A stretch of DNA of 63,961 nt. Source: Flavobacteriales bacterium (GTDB taxonomy: Bacteria; Bacteroidota; Bacteroidia; NS11-12g; UBA955). The stretch is from contig CANMCY010000014.1 of the NCBI GenBank assembly GCA_947496375.1, forward strand, positions 1 through 63,961. Reading direction: 5' to 3'. The translations under genes and the position numbers were made by a program. Below are positions 43,089 through 53,788 of this stretch, one piece after another (positions within the stretch are counted from its first letter, which is position 1; each line of letters opens with the position of its first letter). The notes under the pieces are model-generated. The model was given only the letters and a program-made list of their open reading frames with translations, was not told the origin of the DNA and did not search any database.

Positions 43089-46000
43089 TTACTGTTTCAC
43101 CAGCTTGGTCACTTTCTTTTCACCGCTTTCGATGTCTGTTACCCCCACCAGATAAACACCATCGGATAGATTGCGTAAATCCAGTTTGTAAGCTCCGGCA
43201 CCTTGCTGCAGCTCTGCAGACATTAGTAGGTTTCCGGTAAGATCATGTAGCGTGATTCGGGTTTTATTGCCTGAAAGCGAGAATTGAACACTGGCCATAT
43301 TTTCAGTAGGATTGGGCATGACATTCACAAAGTTTTGATCAGGCAGAATATACCTGTTTTCATTGGCCGGGTTAATGAACCATCCGCCAAACCGATAATC
43401 ATGATTACCTGATTCAGCATGCAATAGATCGTAGGCAACATTGGCGAATGGACTACCGCTCTGTGCAATTTGTGCAAGCTTTAATTTGTCGCCTGCCATC
43501 AGTATACCATCCTTATTTTGAATGGACAGCAAGGTTAGCCAATGCTCTTCCTGATCCATATCTGTGGCCGGGTTGGCAGCATTCAATACCTGAAGGGCAT
43601 TTCCGGAATTCCCCTTTCGGATTTCGAGTTGTGATTTCAGGTAATCCAATTGCCATTGAGAAAGGGCATTTTGGGCGCTGACTTTTTGCATAAACAATTC
43701 AAATTCCGGGTATTGCTTATTGTGTATGAGCGTGAGGCCGGCAGCAACCAATTCCCTTGGCGCAATTTTTCCCGGGTTGAGATCTCCGATTTTTACAACG
43801 CCCACACCTGTGCTGTTGATGCCATCAAACAGGGCGTTTTTGCCAGTGTAATTTTCGCAGATATCCCATTTGTCCTGCCTGTTATGCCTTGGATTATTGA
43901 TTTGCTGACCACATGCCGCCGTTGAACTTTGCATGGTGTTGGTTGGACAAACGGTGGTGTTTACCCCGGATCCGTTGCCCAGCACACCGAAATTGCAGCT
44001 TTCACTGATGCTTCCGAATGGTGATGCAGTAATTTCACGGGCACCCCCGGCGTAGTTATTGCTCACAAATGTATTGCGGCCGGGTTGCGTAATATTTCCG
44101 ATGCTACCTGTGTGTCCGATAATATTGATACCGGCGGTGAGGTAATTATAGATGTAGTTATTCACCACCATTGGAACAGGAATTCCGTTGGAGTTGCTTC
44201 TTAGGAAAATTCCGCGACGGGTATCAAAAATGCAATTGGTAAAGATGTTATTGGTGTTGTTTCCCGCCTGCATGTAAATACCAACACTATTGCATGATGT
44301 CAAGATTCCGGTTTTACAATCTTTCAGACGAATGACATTGCAATTAATGTCCAGTTTTCGGCTCAATGAATCCAGAATGCCGATGTCACCACCTTGGTCA
44401 ATGTCGTTTTCATTTACAATACATCCTTCCAGGCGTTTTGACCAGATGCCAATATCAAATCCTTTTATATTGTTGTCGCGGATATTCATACCAAACATGT
44501 TTTCGGCAAAAATGCCTACTGTTCCTGTATGGCGGCTGTCTGAATTCCGAAGCTCATTGCCAAAAATCAGCATAGGTTCTTTGTGGTCACTTACACGGAT
44601 TTGCACATCACTTGCATAGCGCCCCTGCGATGTTTTTTCAATTTCATTGTTTTCGATATTGACAAAGCCCGAACCTGCTGCAGCATCAATACTTCGGTAC
44701 ATATTGGTAAATCGGTTTTCGCTGGCATTAAAGCCGGACCGAAGTGCATAGATGCCATAGTAGCGATTGGGTTGATTAAAGCGATCTGAATTACGGAAAT
44801 CGTTCTGGCTGATAATTTCTTCCATTCGTACACCATTGAGCATCAAACCAAAATAATCAAAATTGGGATACAGGCCGGGTGCAGTGAAATTGTAATTATC
44901 AATCACAAATGAGTTTTTGGTAATGCCTTCATTCCAGGTTCTACCGCCCCTGAATATGCGAATACCTATATGGCAGTTGCTGAAGGTGTTGTCGGTAATC
45001 TTAACCCCCTGAGTTCCTTGTGTATTAACATCTACCGCATGTTTTGCGTTTTTGAAAAGACTGGTATGTATCAATCCGGAACTGGAGTCTTTGAAGGTGA
45101 ATCCTACCCATACATCATGTAAATCACAGGGGCGGAATACGCTGTTATTGGCTCGAACCTGGCTGCTGTCTTCGAAAATAATTTCTCCGTCGCGGTCAAA
45201 CACCACATCGATGGTTGTCATGTCCAGCACTGCCTTATTTCTTACAAACAACCTGCCTGCCACGAAGTATTTTCCATCCCACACCTGATTGGTTGTATAG
45301 ACGGTACTATCCTGAATTACCGTATAATTTACCGTTGAATCCCAGCAACAGTCGCCTTCTTTTACGATGAGTGTATCATAGGCCGTGCAGCATTCACTTT
45401 TGAATGCCTGCAGTATATATACACCCGGATGGCATATTACCAGCGATGTACCGGTATCGGGAAGAGGGGTGCTGCCTTCGTACCAGGTATACAATATGTC
45501 AGATGCCGGTTGATTTGCCGTAACGGTAATACAGGCCTGTTGGCCGACACAGAGAACCGGATTGGGTGACGGGCTGTTTATTTGAGCTACAGGCCCGGGT
45601 ACCAGGGTAACGCTGAATGGTGCTGATACAGACTTACAATTGGTGTTTACATGAGTCACTTCGAGATGATAGTTGCCGCCTCCGGTAATGGATAAATTGG
45701 GGTTCGTGCTGAAGGGGTTATTGTTCAGGAACCACTGGTAGCTTAGTGGTTGTCCAGTAATGGCATAAGGACCACAAATTTTTACCGGCGCGGCTGTTGA
45801 ACAAATTGCATAGCATCCTTTGGGGACATTTCGGATATCCGGTCTCTCATAAATATTGGATACGTATGCCTGTACGTCCACGCTGCAGCCCAGCGGATTG
45901 GTGATGGTTACATCGTAGGTGCCATTTTGATAAACCCAGATGCTGGTAACGCCTGTTTGACCCGTACTCCAAACGATGCTATTGTACGCACCTGTGATAT

Positions 46001-49000
46001 TAATGTTTAATTGAACGGAATCGCCTTTGCACAAAGGTGCGTATGTGCTGTTGCTAATGGAAACGGTGGGTGCTGCCACGCCAATGACTAAGGCCGTATC
46101 TCGCGCTGTACAACCGGTAGTGTTGGTGATTTGCAGGTAAACGTTCACTGGGCCTGTGAGTCCGGTCCACCATGCAGTGGAGCCAGTGCCGGATACCCCT
46201 GCCGGAGAGCTGCTCCATGCATAGGAGTAACCCGCTCCCTGAAGCGCTGTGATGGATGTCCAAAGATTGGAGCATATAGAGTCAGGAGCCAGTATGGTGG
46301 CGTTGGGCCTGGGGTTTACAATCACCTGGAATGGGCCAAGTGTATCGGTACAGCCATTTCCGTTTCCAACAATTACCCAGTATAGACCCGATTGTTTTAT
46401 GGTGTCTTTATTGCCGGTTTTGCCATCATTCCAGCTGTAGGTCCAGTTGCTGTTGAATGGTGCAGTACTTACAAATACATCGCCTTCGCAAATTTGGTAT
46501 ATACCCGGACTTGTGGGTGTAGCGGGTAGTCCATTGTTGGTAAACGTCAGACTCCCTGCGTTGAATACCGTAATGGTGATGGGGTAAGTCTGTGAATCTT
46601 TACAGCCCTGTTGATTGGTGATGACCAGTTTAGGGAAATAGGTAATTGCATTGTTATAAATATGAAAAGGGCTTTGAAGGTTTGAAGTAGTCGCATCACC
46701 AAAGTTCCATCTCCATTGTACAATGGGGACAGGCGAACTACTTTGATCTACAAGCTGCACGGGTTGGCCCACACATCCATTGCAGAAGCTGAAATCAGCA
46801 TCAAAATATTTCATGTGCAGCGTATCTTTGATAACCACGGTGCACAAGGGATTGGGAGCGGATACTGTATAGGTGACGATGAAGTCTGTGTTTCCTGTAT
46901 AGCTGTACGTATGGTTCTGGGGTAGTGTTCCGCCTATGTATAATGGTGAGCCATCACCCCAGTCTACGTTCCATGTTATCCCTGATCCTATTACTACGGA
47001 TGTGGGTGCATAATTCAGCTGCACGGTTTTGTAATTGCAGTTGATGGGGAATGTTAATTTCAGCTTGGGTCTGAGTATGTAGGGGACATTCACAGGAACT
47101 TTCACGTTTACCCATGTACAGTTGCAATAGTAACTGAGTGTGGCCATAAACGATCCGGTTGTGTAATACCAATGCTCTGGGTTTTGCAGATTGCTGTAGA
47201 AGCCATCGCCAAAGTCCCAAAAATAAATGCTGGGATTGCCGCTGATTAAGTTTGCTGTGAATTGACCTGTGCAGGGATCGTAGGTGGGATTCACTACCGC
47301 GTTGCAGGGTGTACTGCAGCCGCCGCCTGTAGCTGTGCAGGATCCGCTAACTGTTACAGAAGCGGTATCCTTACAGCCATGTTCATTGGTAACAATCACA
47401 GTATGGGTGCTTCCGGATACGGTAGAATAATGCTGATATAGTGTATCTGATGCCCCGGGAATGGCCGTTTGAGGACTCCACGAATACTGCCAGTTTGGAT
47501 TGTATGTGGCGGTCATTTGATATGGAATAGGGGTGTTGGGGGAAATCATACAGTTAAATACCACATTCACATTGGGTTTTGGCAGCTTAGGAATGGGTGA
47601 TAGGTTTTGGGTGATGCTTGCACTGCAGCCAAACTGAGAAATGATGAGGGTATACAATCCGGGGGTGTTGGCCAGGAATTGCTGATTACTTCCTGTTCCG
47701 GCCGGGCCACTCCAGCTGTAGGAATAGCCGGGAGGGCCAAATAAACGAATGGTATCTCCCTTGCAGGAAGCTTTACCCAATGTTATGGCGCCGGTGGGTA
47801 TGGCATTGATGGTTACCCTGCGGATACAAAGTTTTGGACATATTGTATTTTGTACAATAACCTGCCCCTGATTAATGTTGTTCCATGTTACCGATAAACT
47901 GGTGGATGTTTGTGAAACAATGGAACCGCCGATGACACTCCACTGCCAGATGTTGCCGGGATTGGAAGCAATGGTATAGGTGCTGGTTTGTCCGATGCAG
48001 GCAGAAGTGGGGCCGGCGAGAGACGGACAGGCAGTATCCACCACGGTTACGGTTAGTTGCGAGGTAGATGTGCAGAAATAGGGAGCCTGACCTGTGTAAT
48101 TCACGGTAATAACGTAGGTGCCAGGCAGGGTAAACAATACATTCTTGGTTTTGCGTGAGGTGGTGGTGTAGGTTACGCCGCCGGCGGGTGAAATGTTCCA
48201 GTTGCACGAACTAATCAGGTCAGAAGAGTCGAATGAATACACTGAGGGGGTTCCCTTACACAAAATGGCTGGCCCATTAATGGCAGGATTGGGTGGTCTT
48301 GGAACCAGCGTTACGGGCAAGGTAATATCATTATCGCAGACCAAATTTGGTGAGATGGCAGTAGCTCTTATGTAGCCTAAATCTGCTGCACCCCATTGAA
48401 TGGTGCATGAGGTAGTCGTGCTTGAAATGAGTGTTCCATTTCCTATCGGGCCCCAGATTACGGGTACATTGGAGCTATAGTTGATGGTGCTGAATTCGCA
48501 ATGCTGTCTGGAACCATTAATTTTGATTTTATCCTGGACAACGATGGTTTTCTGGATTTTTCCTTTGCAGCAAACCAGTTGATTTTCTACATCCAGTTCC
48601 AAGGTATAAATGCCGGGAGACGGGAAGTTTCCATTAATAAGATTGCCGGGGTTGTTGGAAGGATTAATGCTAAAGTTATTGCCTCCGGGGGTAGTGGCAG
48701 TCCATGAATAGCAGCTGCCGGGGATGATATCGGTGCTGAAGTTTACATTATCACCCACACAGACAGTATCGGGTCCATAGAGGTTTAGGGTTGCCGGAAA
48801 TATTGAGACATTCACTGAGTTTCGGCCACATTGGTAAGGCCCTCCTGTTACATTCAAGGTGATATTGCCTAACGGACCATTTCCCCACTGAACGCAGATA
48901 CTGTCTCCGTTGGCATTTGGGGTGCCTAATCCACCTGTTACAGACCAGGAATAGGTGGCATCAGCAAAGTACGGTGTGCCATAACAATGCTTTGTGTTAT

Positions 49001-50177
49001 GACAAACGGTTCCTACACAACCAATAGGAGGTGCATTCCCAGGTTTAACAAGAACTTGCACGGTAGTGTCATCCGAGCAGCCGTTTGCATAGGTTACAGT
49101 AAGGGTTACCGGGTAAATACCGGGGGAGGGAAATGTCCATTCAAAATTGCCTGTGTTGCCGTTTTGAATGTTTCCGTTGCCCAAATTCCAGGTGAATGAC
49201 GTAATCTGGCCGTACAACGAAGATGCGAGTGCGTTGAAATGGGTTGGTGAGGTCAGGCAGGCGGTGTCTGCGACGAATGAGGCGGTGGGTGAGGGGCAGA
49301 TGTCATACACACAGGTGCCACTGTCTGTGCAGCCGAAGGGATTCGATACCACCAGTATGACGGTCATGGTTGGGCCTGCTCCGGCCTGTATTTGAGGGGA
49401 ATTGGTCCCTTGACCGCTGATGATGGTACCACCGGTTACGGTCCATTGGAAAGAATAGATATCATTGCTCATGAGCTGAAAGCTCAAATCGCGTGCTTCA
49501 AAATCCCTAATCGAATACTGGCAAATGCAAGGAATGGAAGAATCTTTTGGGTTTCCGGCAGAGCCTTCTTTTCTGCCATTGCAGAAATTACCCAGGCGGG
49601 GTTGGTTGGCCACCAGAACTTTGATGGTTTTGGTTTTGGAACATCCAAAAGCGGTGGTTTCGGTTACGGATAGTGTGTGTACACCTGGTGATGGCCAGTT
49701 TACATTGGCACTGCTGCTGTTAGTGGCTCCGTTGATGATGCCACCTGTGGTTGTCCAGAAATAGGTGGAACCGGCGGTTCCTGAAACTGTGTAGTTCTCG
49801 GTGGCGCCATCGCACACAGTGTCTTTACCTGCGATATTCGGGTTTGGGCGAGGATGGACGGTAACGGTATGCGTTACGGTATATGGATTTCCATTTACGG
49901 TAAAAGTAAGCTGAACTGTGTATGTGCCGGGATTGTTAAAAGTATGCACAGGGCTGCATGCACTGCTGGTATTGTAAATTCCACTTAGCGGATCCCCGAA
50001 ATTCCAGGCGTAAGAACCCGTCCCGCCTGAAGAAGCATTGTAAAATGTGGCGGTAAATGGGGCGCAGCCAGACCACTGAGCTGCACTAAAACTGGCAGAG
50101 GGTGGTGTAGGGCTTGCGAATGTCAGGTTGGCTGTAAAAGCTGAAATGCAAAACAGCAGGGTAATTATTTTTTTCAT
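43089..50177 (-). CDS. Giant PKD/Ig-repeat, beta-helix surface protein with T9SS sorting domain
   Basis: The 2,362-residue protein has a signal peptide (about 1-21, ending TFASP), then a long series of PKD-like and Ig-like domains up to about residue 1,610; WNFGD or WDFGD-type turns and HTFNNPGTYTVQL recur. From about 1,610 to 2,090 it has a parallel beta-helix signature with repeated N-x-I/F patterns (ITDNTFSNCHIGIRIF, IENNEIEKTS). The last 80 residues are a T9SS type A sorting domain (VMPNPTENMASVQFSL ... GVYLVGV). It is probably displayed on or released from the surface and may bind sugars or act as an adhesin; no catalytic residues are evident. It is a single transcription unit ended by its own terminator. 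Confidence 0.85.
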   Translation of the reverse strand: MKKIITLLFCISAFTANLTFASPTPPSASFSAAQWSGCAPFTATFYNASSGGTGSYAWNFGDPLSGIYNTSSACSPVHTFNNPGTYTVQLTFTVNGNPYTVTHTVTVHPRPNPNIAGKDTVCDGATENYTVSGTAGSTYFWTTTGGIINGATNSSSANVNWPSPGVHTLSVTETTAFGCSKTKTIKVLVANQPRLGNFCNGRKEGSAGNPKDSSIPCICQYSIRDFEARDLSFQLMSNDIYSFQWTVTGGTIISGQGTNSPQIQAGAGPTMTVILVVSNPFGCTDSGTCVYDICPSPTASFVADTACLTSPTHFNALASSLYGQITSFTWNLGNGNIQNGNTGNFEWTFPSPGIYPVTLTVTYANGCSDDTTVQVLVKPGNAPPIGCVGTVCHNTKHCYGTPYFADATYSWSVTGGLGTPNANGDSICVQWGNGPLGNITLNVTGGPYQCGRNSVNVSIFPATLNLYGPDTVCVGDNVNFSTDIIPGSCYSWTATTPGGNNFSINPSNNPGNLINGNFPSPGIYTLELDVENQLVCCKGKIQKTIVVQDKIKINGSRQHCEFSTINYSSNVPVIWGPIGNGTLISSTTTSCTIQWGAADLGYIRATAISPNLVCDNDITLPVTLVPRPPNPAINGPAILCKGTPSVYSFDSSDLISSCNWNISPAGGVTYTTTSRKTKNVLFTLPGTYVITVNYTGQAPYFCTSTSQLTVTVVDTACPSLAGPTSACIGQTSTYTIASNPGNIWQWSVIGGSIVSQTSTSLSVTWNNINQGQVIVQNTICPKLCIRRVTINAIPTGAITLGKASCKGDTIRLFGPPGYSYSWSGPAGTGSNQQFLANTPGLYTLIISQFGCSASITQNLSPIPKLPKPNVNVVFNCMISPNTPIPYQMTATYNPNWQYSWSPQTAIPGASDTLYQHYSTVSGSTHTVIVTNEHGCKDTASVTVSGSCTATGGGCSTPCNAVVNPTYDPCTGQFTANLISGNPSIYFWDFGDGFYSNLQNPEHWYYTTGSFMATLSYYCNCTWVNVKVPVNVPYILRPKLKLTFPINCNYKTVQLNYAPTSVVIGSGITWNVDWGDGSPLYIGGTLPQNHTYSYTGNTDFIVTYTVSAPNPLCTVVIKDTLHMKYFDADFSFCNGCVGQPVQLVDQSSSPVPIVQWRWNFGDATTSNLQSPFHIYNNAITYFPKLVITNQQGCKDSQTYPITITVFNAGSLTFTNNGLPATPTSPGIYQICEGDVFVSTAPFNSNWTYSWNDGKTGNKDTIKQSGLYWVIVGNGNGCTDTLGPFQVIVNPRPNATILAPDSICSNLWTSITALQGAGYSYAWSSSPAGVSGTGSTAWWTGLTGPVNVYLQITNTTGCTARDTALVIGVAAPTVSISNSTYAPLCKGDSVQLNINITGAYNSIVWSTGQTGVTSIWVYQNGTYDVTITNPLGCSVDVQAYVSNIYERPDIRNVPKGCYAICSTAAPVKICGPYAITGQPLSYQWFLNNNPFSTNPNLSITGGGNYHLEVTHVNTNCKSVSAPFSVTLVPGPVAQINSPSPNPVLCVGQQACITVTANQPASDILYTWYEGSTPLPDTGTSLVICHPGVYILQAFKSECCTAYDTLIVKEGDCCWDSTVNYTVIQDSTVYTTNQVWDGKYFVAGRLFVRNKAVLDMTTIDVVFDRDGEIIFEDSSQVRANNSVFRPCDLHDVWVGFTFKDSSSGLIHTSLFKNAKHAVDVNTQGTQGVKITDNTFSNCHIGIRIFRGGRTWNEGITKNSFVIDNYNFTAPGLYPNFDYFGLMLNGVRMEEIISQNDFRNSDRFNQPNRYYGIYALRSGFNASENRFTNMYRSIDAAAGSGFVNIENNEIEKTSQGRYASDVQIRVSDHKEPMLIFGNELRNSDSRHTGTVGIFAENMFGMNIRDNNIKGFDIGIWSKRLEGCIVNENDIDQGGDIGILDSLSRKLDINCNVIRLKDCKTGILTSCNSVGIYMQAGNNTNNIFTNCIFDTRRGIFLRSNSNGIPVPMVVNNYIYNYLTAGINIIGHTGSIGNITQPGRNTFVSNNYAGGAREITASPFGSISESCNFGVLGNGSGVNTTVCPTNTMQSSTAACGQQINNPRHNRQDKWDICENYTGKNALFDGINSTGVGVVKIGDLNPGKIAPRELVAAGLTLIHNKQYPEFELFMQKVSAQNALSQWQLDYLKSQLEIRKGNSGNALQVLNAANPATDMDQEEHWLTLLSIQNKDGILMAGDKLKLAQIAQSGSPFANVAYDLLHAESGNHDYRFGGWFINPANENRYILPDQNFVNVMPNPTENMASVQFSLSGNKTRITLHDLTGNLLMSAELQQGAGAYKLDLRNLSDGVYLVGVTDIESGEKKVTKLVKQ

Positions 50178-50207
50178 AGGAGGATGGGTTTGTGTTTAAT
50201 AAAACCC

Positions 50208-50241
50208 TTATACAATATTACACAATCTTACACAATCTTAC
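50208..50241. repeat. 10-bp tandem repeats between the giant gene and acn
   Basis: TTATACAATA, TTACACAATC, TTACACAATC and TTAC follow each other with an exact 10-bp period, which places each copy on the same face of the helix. They lie 31 bp upstream of the giant gene's ATG and 138 bp upstream of acn. Confidence 0.65.
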
Positions 50242-50378
50242 CCTAACTGGAAACATGCTTTCTTGCACAATGGTGACACACATCCATAATAGCATACACT
50301 TTGTGAAGTTCGCATTCCTATTGAATATGTTGGGAATTCACACAAAAAAAGCCGAAATTCGCCCCTAAATTCAAAACC

Positions 50379-52643
50379 ATGTTATTCGATCTTGATCTCA
50401 TCGCCAAAGTGTATGAAAGAATGCCCGCAAGGGTAAATGCAGCCCGCAAAATGCTGGGTAAGCCCCTCACCCTGACTGAGAAAATTTTATACAGTCATTT
50501 ATGGTCGGGAGACGTGAATGAAACATTTGAGCGTGGCATGAGTTACGTGGATTTTGCGCCAGACAGGGTGGCTATGCAGGATGCAACCGCCCAGATGGCA
50601 TTGCTGCAGTTTATGCAGGCAGGCAGGCCTAAGGTGGCTGTACCCTCTACGGTTCACTGTGATCACCTGATTAATGCAAAAGTGAATGCAGAAACCGACC
50701 TGGATTTTGCTAACCATGAGAGCAAAGAGGTATTTGATTTTCTGAGTTCCGTTTCGAATAAATATGGAATTGGTTTCTGGAAACCCGGTGCAGGTATCAT
50801 TCACCAGGTTGTGCTTGAGAATTACGCTTTTCCCGGAGGGATGATGATTGGTACAGATAGCCATACCGTAAATGCCGGAGGACTTGGAATGGTTGCCATT
50901 GGCGTGGGCGGTGCGGATGCCTGTGATGTAATGGCAGGTTTGCCCTGGGAGTTGAAATTTCCTAAGTTAATTGGTGTGAAATTAACCGGTAAACTCAGTG
51001 GCTGGACCGCACCCAAAGACGTGATTTTAAAAGTAGCCGGAATTCTCACCGTAAAAGGCGGAACCGGTTGTATCGTTGAGTATTTTGGAGAAGGTGCCGA
51101 GGCCATGAGTTGTACAGGAAAAGGAACCATTTGCAATATGGGTGCTGAAATCGGCGCTACTACTTCTACTTTTGGCTATGACGAAAGCATGGAGCGTTAT
51201 CTGAGGTCTACCGGACGTGCTGCTGTTGCGGATCTGGCCAATGGAATAAAAGAGCATCTCACCGCTGACGCTGAGTGCTATGCAAACCCTGAAGCGTATT
51301 TCGATCAGGTAATTGAGATTAACCTGTCTGAGCTGGAACCCCATATCAACGGTCCTTTTACGCCTGATCTGGCAACACCCATCAGCAAAATGAAAGAGGT
51401 GGCCGCTGCCCAAGGATGGCCCATCAATGTAGAAGTGGGTTTGATTGGAAGCTGCACTAACAGCAGTTATGAAGACATATCGCGAGCTGCCAGTTTAGCG
51501 AAGCAAGTGGCCGAAAAGAAGCTGAAAACCAAAGCAGAATTTACGATTACGCCTGGAAGTGAGCAGGTGCGCTACACCATAGAAAGAGACGGATTTATCG
51601 ATACTTTTAATGAAATAGGGGCGACCGTATTTGCCAATGCCTGTGGGCCTTGCATTGGAATGTGGACCCGTATGGGCGCCGAAAAGAAAGAGAAAAACTC
51701 CATCATTCATTCTTTCAACAGAAACTTTGCCGCCAGGCAGGATGGCAACCCCAATACACATGCTTTTGTGGCAAGTCCTGAGATTACCACTGCGATTGCC
51801 ATTGCGGGCCGCCTGGATTTTAATCCGCTAACCGATACCCTCACCAATGAAAACGGCGAGCAGGTGAAGCTGGATGAACCAACCGGCATGGAATTGCCCC
51901 CCAGCGGATTTGCGGTGGAAGATGCAGGTTTTCAGGCCCCTGCTGCTGATGGCAGCGGTGTGGTAGTAAATGTTTCTCCTACATCCAGCCGATTGCAGTT
52001 GCTGGAGCCCTTTGCGGCATGGGAAGGCCATGATTTAAACGGACTTAAATTATTGATTAAGGCCAAAGGTAAGTGTACTACCGATCATATCTCTATGGCA
52101 GGACCCTGGCTGAAGTTTAGGGGACACCTTGACAATATCTCCAACAACATGCTGATAGGTGCCATTAACTTTTTCAATGAAAAGGCCAATAGTGTGCTGA
52201 ACCTGATGACCGGTGAATATGATGAAGTTCCCAAAGTGCAGCGCATGTACAAAGCCGCCGGCGAATACAGCATCGTTGTGGGCGAAGAAAACTACGGTGA
52301 AGGGTCTTCCCGCGAGCATGCTGCCATGGAGCCAAGGCACCTGGGTGTGAGGGCTGTTTTGGTAAAATCTTTTGCCCGAATCCATGAGACCAATCTGAAA
52401 AAGCAGGGTATGCTTGCCTTGACCTTTGCTAATAAGGAAGATTACGATAAAATTCAGGAAAAAGACAGCATCGATATTGTAGGATTATCTGCCTTTGCTC
52501 CCGGTAAGCCGTTGGAGCTGGTGCTTAATCATACAGATGGCAGTTCGGACCGAATTCAGGTAAATCATACCTACAACGAGCAGCAAATAGAATGGTTTAA
52601 GGCCGGTGGTGCATTGAATATTATTCGCAGAAGTATTAAGTAA
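50379..52643 (+). CDS. Aconitate hydratase, mitochondrial type
   Basis: The 754-residue enzyme has the whole aconitase fold: [26 protein letters not shown], the cluster ligands in [10 protein letters not shown] and [11 protein letters not shown] (three Cys), and the swivel domain with [19 protein letters not shown]. Length and sequence resemble mitochondrial aconitase more than E. coli AcnA (about 890) or AcnB (about 865). It interconverts citrate and isocitrate through a [4Fe-4S] cluster. I leave out the symbol because acnA/acnB naming does not map cleanly to this type. Confidence 0.95.
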   Translation: MLFDLDLIAKVYERMPARVNAARKMLGKPLTLTEKILYSHLWSGDVNETFERGMSYVDFAPDRVAMQDATAQMALLQFMQAGRPKVAVPSTVHCDHLINAKVNAETDLDFANHESKEVFDFLSSVSNKYGIGFWKPGAGIIHQVVLENYAFPGGMMIGTDSHTVNAGGLGMVAIGVGGADACDVMAGLPWELKFPKLIGVKLTGKLSGWTAPKDVILKVAGILTVKGGTGCIVEYFGEGAEAMSCTGKGTICNMGAEIGATTSTFGYDESMERYLRSTGRAAVADLANGIKEHLTADAECYANPEAYFDQVIEINLSELEPHINGPFTPDLATPISKMKEVAAAQGWPINVEVGLIGSCTNSSYEDISRAASLAKQVAEKKLKTKAEFTITPGSEQVRYTIERDGFIDTFNEIGATVFANACGPCIGMWTRMGAEKKEKNSIIHSFNRNFAARQDGNPNTHAFVASPEITTAIAIAGRLDFNPLTDTLTNENGEQVKLDEPTGMELPPSGFAVEDAGFQAPAADGSGVVVNVSPTSSRLQLLEPFAAWEGHDLNGLKLLIKAKGKCTTDHISMAGPWLKFRGHLDNISNNMLIGAINFFNEKANSVLNLMTGEYDEVPKVQRMYKAAGEYSIVVGEENYGEGSSREHAAMEPRHLGVRAVLVKSFARIHETNLKKQGMLALTFANKEDYDKIQEKDSIDIVGLSAFAPGKPLELVLNHTDGSSDRIQVNHTYNEQQIEWFKAGGALNIIRRSIK

Positions 52644-52686
52644 AAATTGAAATAATTGAGAGTGGGTTTTTAAATGCACTGAAAAA

Positions 52687-52717
52687 TGACTAAATTTGTC
52701 ATTGACTAAAAATGTCA
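52687..52717 (+). promoter_or_regulatory. Tandem operator TGAC-N7-GTCA over the promoter and start of the HTH-Fic gene
   Basis: Two dyads TGAC-N7-GTCA lie at 52,687-52,701 and 52,703-52,717, exactly 16 bp apart, and share the sequence TGACTAAA. The first contains the -7 box TAAATTTG (52,691-52,698), the second spans the start ATG (52,712). A dimeric HTH protein bound here would block its own transcription, so autorepression by the gene product is the simplest reading. Confidence 0.6.
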
Positions 52718-53767
52718 ATTATGAAAACGTTTTCTTCATTAATGAAAGAAGCCCGTATGGCAAAGGGTATTTCACAGAAAGAGCTTGCATCTCTTTTAAT
52801 GATAGATTCCTCGCTGATAACGCGAATGGAAAAGGGGGAGCGTTTGCCCGTACGAAGCCAGGTAGTGCAGTTGGCGGCCTTGCTGGGTGTACCTGAGAAG
52901 AAGCTGCTGGTCCGCTGGATGAGTGAGAAGATTGTGCGTGAACTGGAACATGAGCCGTTTGCTAAAGAAATGCTTATAGCGGCCGAAGAGCAGGTTAGAT
53001 ATCGGGTTGAGCCGCCAAAAGCCCTGTCAGGAAGTCTTCGGAAAATACTGAAGGAGATTGATGCGTACAAGCTTCGACTGGAAAAGGTCAGGCATTTGGG
53101 CAGTGCTAAGTTTTCTGATGCCTACGATGTGGAATATACCTATCATAGCAACCGCATTGAAGGGAATACCCTTACTTTACAGGAAACAGAGCTGGTTGTT
53201 AATCACGGGATAACCGTTTCCGGAAAAACCATGCGAGAGCATCTGGAGGCAGTTAATCATTACGAAGCAATCGCCGTTATTCAGGAGTTTGTTGCCGATA
53301 AAAAACCACTGACCGAGCGGTTTTTACTGGCTATGCATGCTTTGGTGCTCAGGGGGATTGACAAGGAAAATGCCGGCAAGTACCGAACCGTACAGGTTAG
53401 GATTGGCGGTAGTAGCCACATACCCCCCAATGCACTGATAGTTCCTCAAAAAATGGAAGAGTTATTTGACTGGTACTATAAAAATCAGCACATGCACCCG
53501 GTATTGCTATCGGCTGAAATGCATGAGCGGTTGGTTACCATACACCCTTTCATAGACGGAAATGGTCGCACTTCGCGCCTCCTTATGAATCTGATTTTAT
53601 TGCAGCACGGATACGTAATAGCCAATTTGAAAGGCGATAAGGAGCATCGTTTTCGCTACTATGATTGCCTGGAAAATGCCCGCAACGATCATAAAGAGGC
53701 GTTTCTTAGGTTAATTGCAGAAACCGAGTTGCGCTGTATCAGTGAATATGTAAGTTTGCTGGAGTAA
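52712..53767 (+). CDS. XRE-type HTH fused to Fic-domain AMP transferase
   Basis: The 351-residue protein has a Cro/XRE-type HTH (about 5-60; KGISQKELASLLMIDSSLITRMEKG) and a Fic domain with HPFIDGNGRTSR (H278 to R286 the catalytic core). In front lies the inhibitory helix S146-x3-E150-G151-N, as in class II Fic proteins, whose Glu blocks ATP until released. Fic enzymes usually add AMP to a hydroxyl side chain of a target protein. The HTH fusion suggests that it represses its own gene; a tandem operator overlaps the start. No separate toxin or antitoxin gene adjoins it. Confidence 0.9.
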   Translation: MSIMKTFSSLMKEARMAKGISQKELASLLMIDSSLITRMEKGERLPVRSQVVQLAALLGVPEKKLLVRWMSEKIVRELEHEPFAKEMLIAAEEQVRYRVEPPKALSGSLRKILKEIDAYKLRLEKVRHLGSAKFSDAYDVEYTYHSNRIEGNTLTLQETELVVNHGITVSGKTMREHLEAVNHYEAIAVIQEFVADKKPLTERFLLAMHALVLRGIDKENAGKYRTVQVRIGGSSHIPPNALIVPQKMEELFDWYYKNQHMHPVLLSAEMHERLVTIHPFIDGNGRTSRLLMNLILLQHGYVIANLKGDKEHRFRYYDCLENARNDHKEAFLRLIAETELRCISEYVSLLE

Positions 53768-53788
53768 GTCTATTTGTTTGTTTCCATT

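Noticed and set aside
50208-50241. Possible CRISPR-like repeat
   Set aside because: The units are 10 bp without spacers; no cas gene is present anywhere in the window.
52712-53767. Fic-type toxin-antitoxin pair
   Set aside because: The inhibitory SxxxEGN helix is within the same protein and no separate small antitoxin frame exists upstream or downstream.
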